This document shows positions 8,537 through 17,802 of a DNA stretch of 64,000 bases, in pieces; within the stretch, counting starts at the first letter, position 1, and each line of letters begins with the position of its first letter. The DNA is from an uncultured Clostridia bacterium (GTDB taxonomy: Bacteria; Bacillota; Clostridia; Oscillospirales; Ruminococcaceae). The position numbers and the translations under genes are program-made. The notes beneath the pieces were generated by a model. It had not been told where the DNA came from. It made no database searches and worked only from the letters and a program-made list of their open reading frames with translations. The DNA is taken from positions 107,810 to 171,809 of the forward strand of contig CAMNXF010000007.1 of the NCBI GenBank assembly GCA_946567425.1. Reading direction: 5' to 3'.

Positions 8537-9409
8537 ATGAACGAGAAAGTAAGAATTATAACCGACAGCGGCTGCGATATCTCCCCCGAGTCCGAAAAGG
8601 AATGGGCGAAATATCTCGTTATAATGCCATTTGCGGTAACTATCAACGGCGAGACATATCTTGACAGAATAGACATCACCCCCGACGAATTCTACAAGGT
8701 GCTAAAGGAAAACGACGAAATTCCAAAGCATTCCCAGATAACCCAGATACAGTTTGAGGACAAGTACCGCAAGCTTTACGCAGAGGGTGTCCGCGATATA
8801 ATTGTCGACGTTATCAACTCGCACGGCTCGCAGACGTGGGCGCAGGCGCAGCTCGCCGCCGACAACCTGAAAGAGGAGCTTTCCGACCTTAACGTCTACG
8901 TTATCGACGGGCGCTGCTACACACTCTGCTACGGCTATCCCATACTGGAAGCGTGCAAGAAGCTCTCCGAGGGACAGAGCGTCGAGAGCGTGGTGAACTA
9001 TCTCAAGGACTGGGCGAGCCACACCGAAGCGTTCATTATCGGCTTTGAGCTTCGGCATATGAAGAAATCGGGACGCATTTCGGCGGCGGCATCGTTCCTA
9101 GGCGAGCTTATGGGCTTAAAGCCGCTGATAGTGCTGTACGACGAGAAAACCGAGGTTCTCAAAAAAGCACGCGGCGAAAAGGCAGTCATTGAAGCGGCTG
9201 TGGAGACTATCTCCTCGCGTATGACCCCGAAAACTCCGTACAGCGTTATCACGACCACCCGCCCCGACCTCGAGAAGGAATTCATTGAGAAAATGACCAA
9301 AAAGGTCGGCTACGCGCCTGCACTGGTCGAAAAGTGCGGCGTTGTGGTAAGCTGCAACGCGGGTCCCGAATTTATAGGCGTTATCATAAGGGGACAGGAA
9401 CGCGGCTGA
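8537..9409 (+). CDS. DegV family fatty-acid-binding protein
   Basis: DegV (FakB-like) proteins bind a fatty acid, and some present it to the kinase FakA for incorporation into phospholipid. The 290-residue protein has the N-terminal RIITDSGCDIS motif and the later FELRHMKKSGRISAAAS motif, which is the family's RxxxGRI-type ligand region. The ATG at 8537 follows GGAAAGG by a good distance; an earlier in-frame start at 8519 lacks a ribosome binding site. No fakA gene is in the window. Family assignment is strong; the lipid ligand is unknown. Confidence 0.9.
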   Translation: MNEKVRIITDSGCDISPESEKEWAKYLVIMPFAVTINGETYLDRIDITPDEFYKVLKENDEIPKHSQITQIQFEDKYRKLYAEGVRDIIVDVINSHGSQTWAQAQLAADNLKEELSDLNVYVIDGRCYTLCYGYPILEACKKLSEGQSVESVVNYLKDWASHTEAFIIGFELRHMKKSGRISAAASFLGELMGLKPLIVLYDEKTEVLKKARGEKAVIEAAVETISSRMTPKTPYSVITTTRPDLEKEFIEKMTKKVGYAPALVEKCGVVVSCNAGPEFIGVIIRGQERG

Positions 9410-9442
9410 CATTTATTTCCGACGTTGTAAAGGAGCGTTGCT

Positions 9443-10318
9443 TTGGAAAGAATAGTTGAATTTTTCAGCGATATTTTTCAGAATTTTTTGAGAATAATTC
9501 AGTCGATAAATTTTTTCGACGTGCTTGATATTCTTATTCTGACGCTGCTTGTGTATTTTCTGATAAAGCTGATGCGTGAAACGCGCGCGATACAGCTTTT
9601 AAAGGGCATTTTCTTTATTATCGCGATATTCGTGCTGGTGGAAATTTTCCAATTAAAGGTAATGGGCTATATCATCGACAACTTTTTGCAGGTCGGAATT
9701 ATCGCCATAATCATCGTGTTCCAGCCTGAGCTTCGACGTATACTTGAAAAGGTCGGGCGTACTAAGGTAAGCACGTTCACACAATCGGTCGAGAAAAGCG
9801 CGGGCAACGCCTCTGCGCGCGACAGGGCCATTCTCGGCATTGCGGACGCGTGCGCAAGACTTCACGACAGCAAAACGGGCGCGCTTATCGTTATCGAACG
9901 GCAGACAAAGCTCGGCGATATCATCGAAAAGGAGACCACCAGCGTTATCAATGCTGAATGCGAACCCGAATTGTTCTGCAACATCTTTTACAATAAAGCG
10001 CCGCTGCACGACGGCGCGGTGATAATCCGCGACAACAGAATTTACGCGGCGGGCTGTTTTCTGCCAAACACGCAGAAGGATCAGTATCTGTCAACGGAAC
10101 TCGGCTCGCGGCACAGAGCGGCGGTCGGAATGAGCGAAAATTCCGACGCGCTTGTCGTGGTCGTTTCCGAGGAAACGGGCACTATCTCCGTCGCGCTTGA
10201 CGGACAGCTCTCGCGCGACCAGAGCCGCGAGGGACTTATCACGATCCTCCGGAAGTATATGCCGGGCGCGTCTCTCGAAAAAAAGAAGAAGCGCTCCAAA
10301 AACAAGCAAGGAGGATAA
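9443..10318 (+). CDS. cdaA: Diadenylate cyclase CdaA (membrane c-di-AMP synthase)
   Basis: CdaA makes cyclic di-AMP from two ATP. The 291-residue protein has three N-terminal membrane segments (about 28-45, 53-70 and 78-94) and a cytoplasmic DAC domain with the catalytic DGA motif at 190-192 and the RHR motif at 223-225. A lysine-rich tail ends the protein. The start is a TTG at 9443 with AGGAG seven bases upstream. It lies 3 bases ahead of cdaR, its usual membrane regulator. The common third partner glmM is absent here. Confidence 0.96.
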   Translation: MERIVEFFSDIFQNFLRIIQSINFFDVLDILILTLLVYFLIKLMRETRAIQLLKGIFFIIAIFVLVEIFQLKVMGYIIDNFLQVGIIAIIIVFQPELRRILEKVGRTKVSTFTQSVEKSAGNASARDRAILGIADACARLHDSKTGALIVIERQTKLGDIIEKETTSVINAECEPELFCNIFYNKAPLHDGAVIIRDNRIYAAGCFLPNTQKDQYLSTELGSRHRAAVGMSENSDALVVVVSEETGTISVALDGQLSRDQSREGLITILRKYMPGASLEKKKKRSKNKQGG

Positions 10319-10321
10319 AAC

Positions 10322-11623
10322 GTGAAAAATCTTATTCTGAACTTTCTCAACGACATAAAGAAGAATTACAAAACGCTTATCCTCGCGTTTCTTGTGGCGT
10401 TCGGGTTCTGGGTGGTCGCATCCATTCAGGTGTTCCCGACTATTGACAAGGACATAAGCGGAATAAATATCGAAACGCAGCTTACCGAATATATGGTGCA
10501 GAATAATCTTGAGATCGTCACGGGCGTTTCGGAGCTTGCGAGCATAAAGATTGAGGGTCGGCGCTATGAAATAAGCGACCTTACGTCGGACGATTTTTTT
10601 GCGTCGGTCGACCTTTCCGACGTGCGTTCGGCGGGAACTTATACGCTGCCGATAACCGTTTCCTCCAAAACAGCTGATACCGACTATACGTTTTTGAAAA
10701 CCGAGCCGCGCGCGGTAACTCTCACCATTGACGAGATAATCTCCAAGGAATTTCCGCTGACGGGCACAGCGCCCGATATCAGCCTGCCCGAGAGCTATTA
10801 TGCTGACAGCGTTACCGCCGAACCCGCATCCATAACGCTTATCGGCTCAGCTGAAACGCTGAACAGCATAACGCATATCGAGGCGCGCAGCACATATCAC
10901 GGCGAAATATCCGAATCGCACCGCACGGGCAGCGAGCTGTACGTTTACGGCGCGAACGGCGTAAGAATACCCGCAGACGACATTCAGTTCTCGACGAATA
11001 ACGTTTCGGTCAACATAAGCATTCTCAAGCAGAAAGAACTGCCGCTGAAGCTCTCGATCGTCGGCTATCCGAGCAATTTCGACATAAGCAGTCTGAAATA
11101 TGAGATACTGCCGAATACGATAACGATCGCCGCTCCCGACGATACCATTGACAGTCTGAGCGAACTTAATATCGGAACAGTCGATATCTCGGATATTCAG
11201 CTTAACCGCAACTCTGTTATCCCGATAGTGCTTCCCGAGGGCTACAAAAACCTTTCGGGCAACAACAACGCGCGTATCGAATGGGATCTTGAGAATTACG
11301 GAACGGTGGATATCGCTGTAAATCTGACCGAGGCGAAGATCAATATCTCAAATCCTCCCGACAACTACGACGTTTCGCTCATCACGAATGAGCTCCAGCT
11401 TAAAGTTATAGGTCCGAGCTCGAAAATTATGGGGTTGTCCGCAAGCGATATGACTGTAAACGTTAATCTGCTCGGCGTAACGCTCCACGAGGGCTCGCAG
11501 GACGTAAGCGTGACCATACAGACGCGCGGCACGCGGCAGCAGTACTGGATATCGGGCGAGTATAAGGTAACGGTCAACGTAACCCCGAAAGAGCAGGAGC
11601 AGACAAGCGGGGAGTCGGAATAA
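10322..11623 (+). CDS. cdaR: CdaR (YbbR-domain regulator of CdaA)
   Basis: CdaR is a membrane-anchored extracellular protein that binds CdaA and modulates c-di-AMP synthesis. The 433-residue protein has a short cytoplasmic N-terminus, one membrane segment at about residues 18-36, and several consecutive YbbR-type beta domains through the rest. It starts with GTG 3 bases after cdaA with AAGGAGGA overlapping the cdaA end, and its TAA stop overlaps the next ATG (TAATG), showing tight translational coupling. Confidence 0.92.
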   Translation: MKNLILNFLNDIKKNYKTLILAFLVAFGFWVVASIQVFPTIDKDISGINIETQLTEYMVQNNLEIVTGVSELASIKIEGRRYEISDLTSDDFFASVDLSDVRSAGTYTLPITVSSKTADTDYTFLKTEPRAVTLTIDEIISKEFPLTGTAPDISLPESYYADSVTAEPASITLIGSAETLNSITHIEARSTYHGEISESHRTGSELYVYGANGVRIPADDIQFSTNNVSVNISILKQKELPLKLSIVGYPSNFDISSLKYEILPNTITIAAPDDTIDSLSELNIGTVDISDIQLNRNSVIPIVLPEGYKNLSGNNNARIEWDLENYGTVDIAVNLTEAKINISNPPDNYDVSLITNELQLKVIGPSSKIMGLSASDMTVNVNLLGVTLHEGSQDVSVTIQTRGTRQQYWISGEYKVTVNVTPKEQEQTSGESE

Positions 11624-13212
11624 TGGCGATTATCGTTTCACAGATACGGACAAGCATTGACGAGCAGCGCGACCACGCAGTTTCAAAGGCGATCGCACTG
11701 CTTCGCCTGTCCGAAAACGAAATAAAGTTCGCGAAAATATACAAGACCTCCGTCGACGCTCGGCGCGAGGTGCGGTTCGTAAGCTCGGTCATGATCGAGC
11801 TTCACAGCGAAAAAAAAGAGCGTTTTCTCGTCGAGAAATTCGACAACGTAAAGCTGTTTACGCAAGGTGAGCTTTCGGTGAAATTCGGCTATGAGCCGCT
11901 TGACGGGGATATTATGATAGCGGGCTTCGGTCCCGCGGGAATGTTCTGCGCCTTAACGCTTTGCGAGTTCGGATACAAACCCGTTGTTCTGGAACGCGGA
12001 GCGGCAATGGACGAACGGGTTTCGGCGGTGGAGAACTACTGGAAAGGCGGTGCTCTCGACTCGCGCACCAACGTGCAGTTCGGCGAGGGCGGCGCGGGAA
12101 CGTTCTCGGACGGCAAGCTCACCACGCGCATTAACGACCCGTTGTGCTCGCGCGTGCTCAAAAAGCTGTGCGAGTTCGGCGCTCCCGAGGAGATACTCAC
12201 CAAGGCAAAGCCGCATATCGGCACGGACAAGCTGCGGAACGTCGTCAAAAATTTACGCAAAAGGGTGATAGAGCTTGGCGGCGAGGTGCGTTTTCTGTCG
12301 CCGCTGGAGGACGTTGAAATTCATGGCGGACGCGTAAATTCTCTGCGCGTGAACGGCGGCGCGATAAAATGCGGCGCGCTTGTGTTGGCGATAGGGCATT
12401 CGGCGCACGACACCTTTGAAATGCTCCTGAAAAACGGCGTGGAGCTTGTACCGAAGCCGTTCTCGGTCGGCGCGCGTATCGAGCATCTGCAATCCGATAT
12501 CGACAAGGCGCTGTACGGGAAATTCGCGGGACACCCCGCGCTCCCGCCGGCGGAATACGCGCTCTCCTGCCATATCGACGGACACGGCGTTTACACGTTC
12601 TGTATGTGCCCAGGCGGCTTCGTTGTCGCCTCGGCGAGCGGCGCGGGAAGCGTCGTCACAAACGGAATGAGCTTCTTTGACCGCGCGGGCGAAAACGCCA
12701 ACAGCGCCGTTCTGGTTTCGGTCTCGCCCGACGATTTCGGGAACGAACCGCTTTCGGGCGCGGAATTTATCCGCCGTCTGGAAAATATGGCTTACGAAAT
12801 GGGCGCGGTACGCGGAAAAAACGGCGCTGCTCCTGCAATGCTTACGCGCGAGTTTACCGGCGGCGGCACGGCGTTTTCGCTTGGACGCGTTACGCCGACC
12901 TATCCGCTCGGTATCGAGCCGTGCGGTCTTCGCGAGCTGTTCCCCGATTTCGTGAGCAAAAGCCTTGCCGAGGGAATACGGCAATTCGAGCGAAAAATAC
13001 GCGGTTTCTCTGACAGCGACAGCATTCTTACCGCAGTCGAAACGCGCTCATCGTCGTCGGTGAGGATACCACGAAACGAAAGCGCGTTCATCGCAAGCTG
13101 TTCCAACATCTACCCTTGCGGCGAGGGCGCGGGCTATGCGGGCGGAATAATGTCTGCGGCGGTCGATGGCATCAAAACCGCGATCGCGATCATGGAGAGA
13201 TACAAGGCATAG
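11623..13212 (+). CDS. FAD-dependent oxidoreductase (COG2509 type)
   Basis: This 529-residue protein belongs to the uncharacterised FAD-dependent dehydrogenases of the COG2509 type. After an N-terminal domain of about 85 residues comes the dinucleotide-binding motif IAGFGPAGMFCAL, then the characteristic GEGGAGTFSDGKLTTR near residue 150, and a C-terminal NIYPCGEGAGYAGGI motif contacting FAD. Its substrate is unknown; such proteins are widespread in anaerobes. Its start overlaps the cdaR stop, so it is co-expressed with c-di-AMP synthesis, but nothing in the sequence shows a functional tie. A hairpin terminator follows directly. Confidence 0.85.
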   Translation: MAIIVSQIRTSIDEQRDHAVSKAIALLRLSENEIKFAKIYKTSVDARREVRFVSSVMIELHSEKKERFLVEKFDNVKLFTQGELSVKFGYEPLDGDIMIAGFGPAGMFCALTLCEFGYKPVVLERGAAMDERVSAVENYWKGGALDSRTNVQFGEGGAGTFSDGKLTTRINDPLCSRVLKKLCEFGAPEEILTKAKPHIGTDKLRNVVKNLRKRVIELGGEVRFLSPLEDVEIHGGRVNSLRVNGGAIKCGALVLAIGHSAHDTFEMLLKNGVELVPKPFSVGARIEHLQSDIDKALYGKFAGHPALPPAEYALSCHIDGHGVYTFCMCPGGFVVASASGAGSVVTNGMSFFDRAGENANSAVLVSVSPDDFGNEPLSGAEFIRRLENMAYEMGAVRGKNGAAPAMLTREFTGGGTAFSLGRVTPTYPLGIEPCGLRELFPDFVSKSLAEGIRQFERKIRGFSDSDSILTAVETRSSSSVRIPRNESAFIASCSNIYPCGEGAGYAGGIMSAAVDGIKTAIAIMERYKA

Positions 13213-13239
13213 AAAAACGGCTCTGTTGAGCCGTTTTTC
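13213..13239. terminator. Bidirectional intrinsic terminator
   Basis: An 11-bp perfect stem (AAAAACGGCTC / GAGCCGTTTTT) with loop TGTT lies between convergent genes. A T run follows on the plus strand and the A run on the other side serves the minus strand. Confidence 0.9.
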
Positions 13240-13240
13240 T

Positions 13241-13651
13241 TTATCTTAACAGCGGCAGATTTCCCGTGAGCCTGTTCACCTTTTTCTTCGCGCCGCAGAC
13301 CGCTATGCCGAAATACCGCAGTTCCTCCGCCAAGCCTATTTTGTCAATAAACTCGTCGTATGTCTTGCAACTTTGCGCAACGTCCGTGAAATCGACAGCC
13401 GTTACGTCTGCGTATTCCTTTCCGTAGAGCGAAAGGCGCAGCTTCCCCAGCGTTTCCGAGGACGCTTTTAAGATCGGCACGGGGAACTCGATTATTCCCG
13501 AATGTATGTTTCCGCAGCCGTCGCGAACGTCTGCGCCCACCGTTCCGGGCAGCTTAACACCGAGCGTTATCCCGAGTATAGCGGCAGTGTTGGCGATTAT
13601 CCCGAGCGGCAGACTTTCGTCGACCACTATTACGCATTTTTTGTCGTTCAT
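13241..13651 (-). CDS. DUF2000 family protein
   Basis: This 136-residue protein matches the DUF2000 family by its length and the N-terminal CVIVVDESLPLGIIANTAA pattern, followed by LG-V-LPG-VG. The family has a small alpha-beta fold and no established function. It is 23 bases downstream of the AraC-type regulator, with AGGAG before its ATG, so the two are probably one transcript. No signal peptide or membrane segment is visible. Confidence 0.8.
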   Translation of the reverse strand: MNDKKCVIVVDESLPLGIIANTAAILGITLGVKLPGTVGADVRDGCGNIHSGIIEFPVPILKASSETLGKLRLSLYGKEYADVTAVDFTDVAQSCKTYDEFIDKIGLAEELRYFGIAVCGAKKKVNRLTGNLPLLR

Positions 13652-13674
13652 TTTTATTCTCCTTTAGTTGCTGT

Positions 13675-14496
13675 TTATGAACTTTTATCGCCGAAGATAT
13701 TTTTGTACGCCGTCGGCGGTAAGCCGATAAATGCTCCGAACGCGTTGGTGAAGTGGCTTTGGTCGGAAAATCCCGTCTGCATTGCCGCCTCGGCCGGCTT
13801 CGCGCCCCGAACGAGCAGCTCCTTTGCCCTGCCGATACGCACCGTCTGCAAGTACCTGTATGGTGTTACTCCCTTTACTTTCGCGAACGAACGCAGCAGC
13901 GTGGATTTGCTCAATCCGCTGCACACGCAGAGCTGCTCCAGCGTGATATGCTCAGCGTAGCGCTCGTCCATAAAACGGCACGCGCGTTCTATCGGTGCGT
14001 CATGGCGCGAAATGCACTCCAGAAAAGGCTTTCCCGTTTGCCTTATCAATTCCGCGAGAAGTGTCAGCAGAGTCTCTTCTCTTTCAAGCTCCGAGCCGCC
14101 GCGCATTATCATTTCGTGGAGCGAACGAAAATGCTCCGCGGTCTCACTGCAACGCAGAACATTCTCGGAAAAGTGCGGCGGAACACTTTCCCCCGTTATC
14201 TCTCCTGATAACTCCGACATTATTTCCTTGGAAATATTTACCGCCCGATAATCAAGCGCGCCGCCGTCCGACTGAACGCACCCGTGACTGTCCGAGGGGT
14301 TCAACAAAAGCATATCGCCCGCGACGAGAGCGTACTCCCGACCGATGCAGACCAGCTCCCGCGCCCCGCTTTCGACCAGACCGATAACGTAATAGTCGTG
14401 GAAATGGTTCGGGAACGGCTGCGCTACGCCCTCGAACCGATACGCTTCAAGCCGCAGCGTCTCATCAAAAACCATAACGCGCGTTTCCTTTCTCAT
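13675..14496 (-). CDS. AraC family transcriptional regulator
   Basis: This 273-residue protein has an N-terminal cupin-like sensor domain with the HFHDYYVIGLVESG pattern near residue 30, and a C-terminal pair of helix-turn-helix motifs (ITLEQLCVCSGLSKSTLLR and the PYRYLQTVRIGRAKELL segment) as in AraC/XylS regulators. A GGAGGTGA ribosome binding site precedes the ATG. The sensor domain probably binds a small molecule; which one is not visible. It regulates perhaps itself and the DUF2000 gene, or the divergent MoxR operon whose promoter is about 90 bases away; that is inference. Confidence 0.9.
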   Translation of the reverse strand: MRKETRVMVFDETLRLEAYRFEGVAQPFPNHFHDYYVIGLVESGARELVCIGREYALVAGDMLLLNPSDSHGCVQSDGGALDYRAVNISKEIMSELSGEITGESVPPHFSENVLRCSETAEHFRSLHEMIMRGGSELEREETLLTLLAELIRQTGKPFLECISRHDAPIERACRFMDERYAEHITLEQLCVCSGLSKSTLLRSFAKVKGVTPYRYLQTVRIGRAKELLVRGAKPAEAAMQTGFSDQSHFTNAFGAFIGLPPTAYKNIFGDKSS

Positions 14497-14588
14497 AGGC
14501 TCACCTCCAACAAAAATATTATAGCATATTCCAAGTCAAATGTCTTGTAAAATATCTTCATTTTTACTAAAATTTTTTATTCCCGCTA

Positions 14589-14617
14589 TTGACTTGTTGT
14601 GAAATATGTAGTATAAT
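14589..14617 (+). promoter_or_regulatory. Promoter of the MoxR/VWA operon
   Basis: TTGACT (14589-14594) and TATAAT (14612-14617) with a 17-base spacer, about 50 bases before the first gene. It is the only strong promoter seen for the 12.8-kb operon and lies in the intergenic space shared with the divergent AraC-type regulator. Confidence 0.8.
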
Positions 14618-14665
14618 TTATTTGAGTAACCACTTTATTTTGTGGATTGCAAGGAGAACCCGTAA

Positions 14666-16315
14666 ATGGATATAAACGACGCAGAAAAACTCGGAATCGC
14701 CTGCCGTTTCGAGGGTATAGCCGCCGTGAAAGCGCTGCTGAGAAACGGCGTGAAATTCGACGAAACAAGCGAGCCGCTCTATAACAAAGATCACGAGGTG
14801 TCACTGCTGAACGTCAGCGCGCAAGTCGCGCATGGAGCGTACCACCTGACCCTCATCGAATTAGGTAAAGAATATACAAAGGATGGCAAAAAATATGCGC
14901 TGCTGCCGACTTTGGAGCGCATTGAAATTTACAGGCTGCTGAAAGAGAACGCAAAGAAATGCAATTTCCATTCGGGTAGACTGTTCTATTATGCACTGTT
15001 GTCTAACGATACCGAAATGCTTTCTGTAATGCGCGAAAATGGCGAAACACTCCCCGACTGCCTTAAAGATGTTTTGACCAAAGGCGGGCGCAGCACCGAA
15101 TGGAGTGAGTTCTGCTACATATTCGAGGGAATGGGCGCGGAGGAATTTTTCGCAGTTGTCGACAATATTTCAAGTGAACTCGACGGTCAGAAGATAAATT
15201 TTTCCGAGATACTTTTCTGCTGCGTTGCTCCGATAATTGAAACGCCAAAGGGTCTGGAGTTTATTCTGGAGCGCTTTAACCAACAAAGGATGAAAAAGGG
15301 TTGGCTGATGAAACGCTTTATTGACGAAAACAATGTCGGGCTACTTGATGTCACGGCACGGCACGGCTGGCTGAAAACTCCGAAGAAACGCGACGAAATG
15401 ATAAAGTATGCGTCGGACAACGGAAAGACCGAGGCACTGGTGTTCTTGCTTGAATTCAAGAACCGCACCTCCGACCTCGTCAAAGAACAGGCAGCCGCCG
15501 AAAAGCGTATGTTCCGCGAACTTAACGCAAACCCGTATTCCGTGACCGAGCTGAAAAAGTCATGGAACTTCGCCAAAAACGGCGACGGAACAGTCGCTGT
15601 TACAAGCTACAAGGGAGACCGCATTGAGGTTATAGTTCCCGAAAAGATAGGAAAGGACAGCGTGACGGAGATAGGCTGCGCGGCGTTCACAAGCGCGGTC
15701 GGGTTTGTGCGGAATGTCCGTCACGCGCTGCTTGAATTTCGGCGAACCATTACTTCGATCGCGCTGCCCGAGAGCATTGAAATAATTGGCGATAATGCTT
15801 TTGCGTACTGCGAAAAGCTGTCGGATATCAACATACCGCCGAACGTTAGGTCGATAGGCGAACGCACGTTTCTGGCGTGCCGCAAGCTGGAAAAAATCGT
15901 CATTCCGAATTCGGTTATGGATATCGGAGAGAGCGCGTTCACCGCCTGTGTCGTGTTAAGATCAGCAAGACTTCCGTGCGGACTTACGGAAATTCGAAAG
16001 GCAGTGTTCAGCCAATGCTGGGCGCTTGAGGATATCGTTATCCCCGAAAGCGTTATGAAGATCGGCACGAGCGCTTTTCACTCGTGCAAGGCGTTAAAGC
16101 GCGTTGAACTGCCGTCGGTTCTTACGGAGATAGGGTACGGAGCGTTCAGCGATTGTATTGAGCTTGAAGAGATCGATTTCCCGAAAAGCGTTATTTCAAT
16201 AGAAGCGAACGCGTTCGGCGAATGCTCCAAACTCACTGCAACAGTAGATAAAGGCTCGTTCGCCGAGAAATATTGCATAGAAAACCAAATCAAATTTATA
16301 TACAAGGAGAATTAA
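14666..16315 (+). CDS. Ankyrin-like / BspA-type leucine-rich-repeat protein
   Basis: This 549-residue protein has two repeat regions. Residues 1 to about 290 are helical and ankyrin-like (for example FEGIAAVKALLRNGVKF). From about residue 345 onward there are roughly seven BspA/LRR_5-type repeats with the pattern IP-SV--IG--AF--C--L. There is no signal peptide or anchor, so unlike most BspA-LRR proteins it should be cytoplasmic. It is the first gene of the MoxR operon, with AAGGAGA before the ATG, and only 2 bases separate it from the SWIM gene. It probably acts as a protein-binding or sensing scaffold for the system; that role is inferred from position. Confidence 0.75.
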   Translation: MDINDAEKLGIACRFEGIAAVKALLRNGVKFDETSEPLYNKDHEVSLLNVSAQVAHGAYHLTLIELGKEYTKDGKKYALLPTLERIEIYRLLKENAKKCNFHSGRLFYYALLSNDTEMLSVMRENGETLPDCLKDVLTKGGRSTEWSEFCYIFEGMGAEEFFAVVDNISSELDGQKINFSEILFCCVAPIIETPKGLEFILERFNQQRMKKGWLMKRFIDENNVGLLDVTARHGWLKTPKKRDEMIKYASDNGKTEALVFLLEFKNRTSDLVKEQAAAEKRMFRELNANPYSVTELKKSWNFAKNGDGTVAVTSYKGDRIEVIVPEKIGKDSVTEIGCAAFTSAVGFVRNVRHALLEFRRTITSIALPESIEIIGDNAFAYCEKLSDINIPPNVRSIGERTFLACRKLEKIVIPNSVMDIGESAFTACVVLRSARLPCGLTEIRKAVFSQCWALEDIVIPESVMKIGTSAFHSCKALKRVELPSVLTEIGYGAFSDCIELEEIDFPKSVISIEANAFGECSKLTATVDKGSFAEKYCIENQIKFIYKEN

Positions 16316-16317
16316 CA

Positions 16318-17790
16318 ATGAAAAATGTAACCGAGCAACTGATCTTATCGCTTGCCCCGAACTCCGCCGCCGCGGCGAACGGCAAAAAAATTTCCAAGAG
16401 CGGCGGCTTTCAGAAGCTGTACCGTTCCGAGGACGATACGCTGTACATGGGCGAATGCAAGGGTTCGGGCAAGAACCCCTACATAACATCTGCGGATTAC
16501 ATCGACCCCGACCATCCGGTATTCCGCTGCTCGTGCCCGTCGCGGCAGTTTCCATGCAAGCACTCGTTGGGACTGCTGTACGAAATGATGTCCGACAAAA
16601 AATTCGAGATATGTGAGATACCCGAGGATATTCAGCGCAAGCGCGGCAAAATAGCGGCTAAATCCGCGCCCGCAAAGGCTCCCGAGGATATGACCCCCGA
16701 GGAGCTTGAAAAAGCCGAGAAGAAAAAAGCGTCGTCGGCGAAATCCGCAAAATCCGCGAAAAAGAAGAAGCTCCGGAAGCAGCTCGAAGGTCTGGACTTG
16801 GTCGAAAAGGCAGTCAAGGACTTGGTTGCGGCAGGTCTGGGAACAATGGGCGGTGCTTCTCTGCCGACCTATCAGAACCTCTCAAAACAGCTCGGCGACT
16901 ACTACCTCAACGGTCCGCAGCGGCTGTTTAACCGCCTGATGATCGAGATCACCGAGTTTCAGAAGGATAACCTCGAAATACATTACGACAACGCGATAGA
17001 CACGCTCGAAAAGCTTTATTCGCTTATAAAGAAATCGCGCGTGTACATCAACGAGAAAATTGAAAACGACGACGTTGCAAACGATGATACCATACTGTAC
17101 GAGGAGCTCGGCGGCAACTGGAAGCTCTCGGAGCTTGAAGCGCTCGGCAAGTGCAAAAAGGACGCACACATGGCGCAGTTGTCGTTCTGGGTAACGTTTG
17201 ACGAGGCGCGCAAGGAATATATCGACACAGGCGCTTGGTGCGACCTTGATGACGGCAATATTTATCTGACAAAGAACTTCCGTCCGCTGAAGTCGCTGAA
17301 ATACGTCAAAGCGGAGGATTCTGTCTTCGGAGCAGCGGACGTTCCCTCAATGGCGGTCTATCCGGGCGAGATAAATCCGCGCGTTCGTTGGGACGGCGCG
17401 TCGCTGCGCGGACTTAACGACGGTGATTACGAAAAAATACGCTCGCTCGCTGTACCCTCGGTCTCCACAGAATTGAAGTCGATCAAAAACAAATTGCAGA
17501 ACGCTATGGCAAGCCCGATACTATACGAGCTGGTCGCGTTCTCGAAGATTGGAAAATGTGAGGACGGCACCGCGCTTAAAACGAGAAACGGCGATACCGT
17601 GCTGCTCGAGGACTTTCCCGAGCTTGAACCTACCGTTGCGCGGCTGGAGATACTCCCGAACGCGAAGCTTACCGAAAACGGCGTTATGCTCTGCGGTTTC
17701 TGGTTTAATGGAGAAAAGCGCAGAATTTCCGCGCAGCCGCTCTGCATTATTCCCTACAGTAAAAATATTGTTGTAAGACTGTTGTACTAA
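16318..17790 (+). CDS. SWIM zinc-finger protein of a MoxR/VWA system
   Basis: This 490-residue protein has a SWIM zinc finger near the N-terminus with the ligand set C71-x-C73-x6-C80-x-H82 (CSCPSRQFPCKH). A lysine/alanine-rich basic linker follows at about residues 125-160, then a large domain with no recognised motif. SWIM fingers bind DNA or proteins. E. coli YehQ, encoded near the MoxR ATPase YehL, is a SWIM protein of comparable context. The ATG at 16318 is chosen for its AAGGAGAATT site; an upstream in-frame start lies inside the previous gene. It is followed after 12 bases by the first helical-repeat protein. Confidence 0.8.
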   Translation: MKNVTEQLILSLAPNSAAAANGKKISKSGGFQKLYRSEDDTLYMGECKGSGKNPYITSADYIDPDHPVFRCSCPSRQFPCKHSLGLLYEMMSDKKFEICEIPEDIQRKRGKIAAKSAPAKAPEDMTPEELEKAEKKKASSAKSAKSAKKKKLRKQLEGLDLVEKAVKDLVAAGLGTMGGASLPTYQNLSKQLGDYYLNGPQRLFNRLMIEITEFQKDNLEIHYDNAIDTLEKLYSLIKKSRVYINEKIENDDVANDDTILYEELGGNWKLSELEALGKCKKDAHMAQLSFWVTFDEARKEYIDTGAWCDLDDGNIYLTKNFRPLKSLKYVKAEDSVFGAADVPSMAVYPGEINPRVRWDGASLRGLNDGDYEKIRSLAVPSVSTELKSIKNKLQNAMASPILYELVAFSKIGKCEDGTALKTRNGDTVLLEDFPELEPTVARLEILPNAKLTENGVMLCGFWFNGEKRRISAQPLCIIPYSKNIVVRLLY

Positions 17791-17802
17791 GGAGGTATTG
17801 AA

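Noticed and set aside
12253..12984. Long minus-strand frame opposite the FAD oxidoreductase
   Set aside because: It is a shadow of a well-supported gene with FAD-binding motifs; composition and lack of a start signal argue against it.
14497..14588. Promoter of the AraC-type regulator
   Set aside because: A good TATAAT is present on the minus strand near 14519-14524, but the clear TTGACT is only about 10 bases from it and no convincing -35 at 17 bases was found, so it was not listed.
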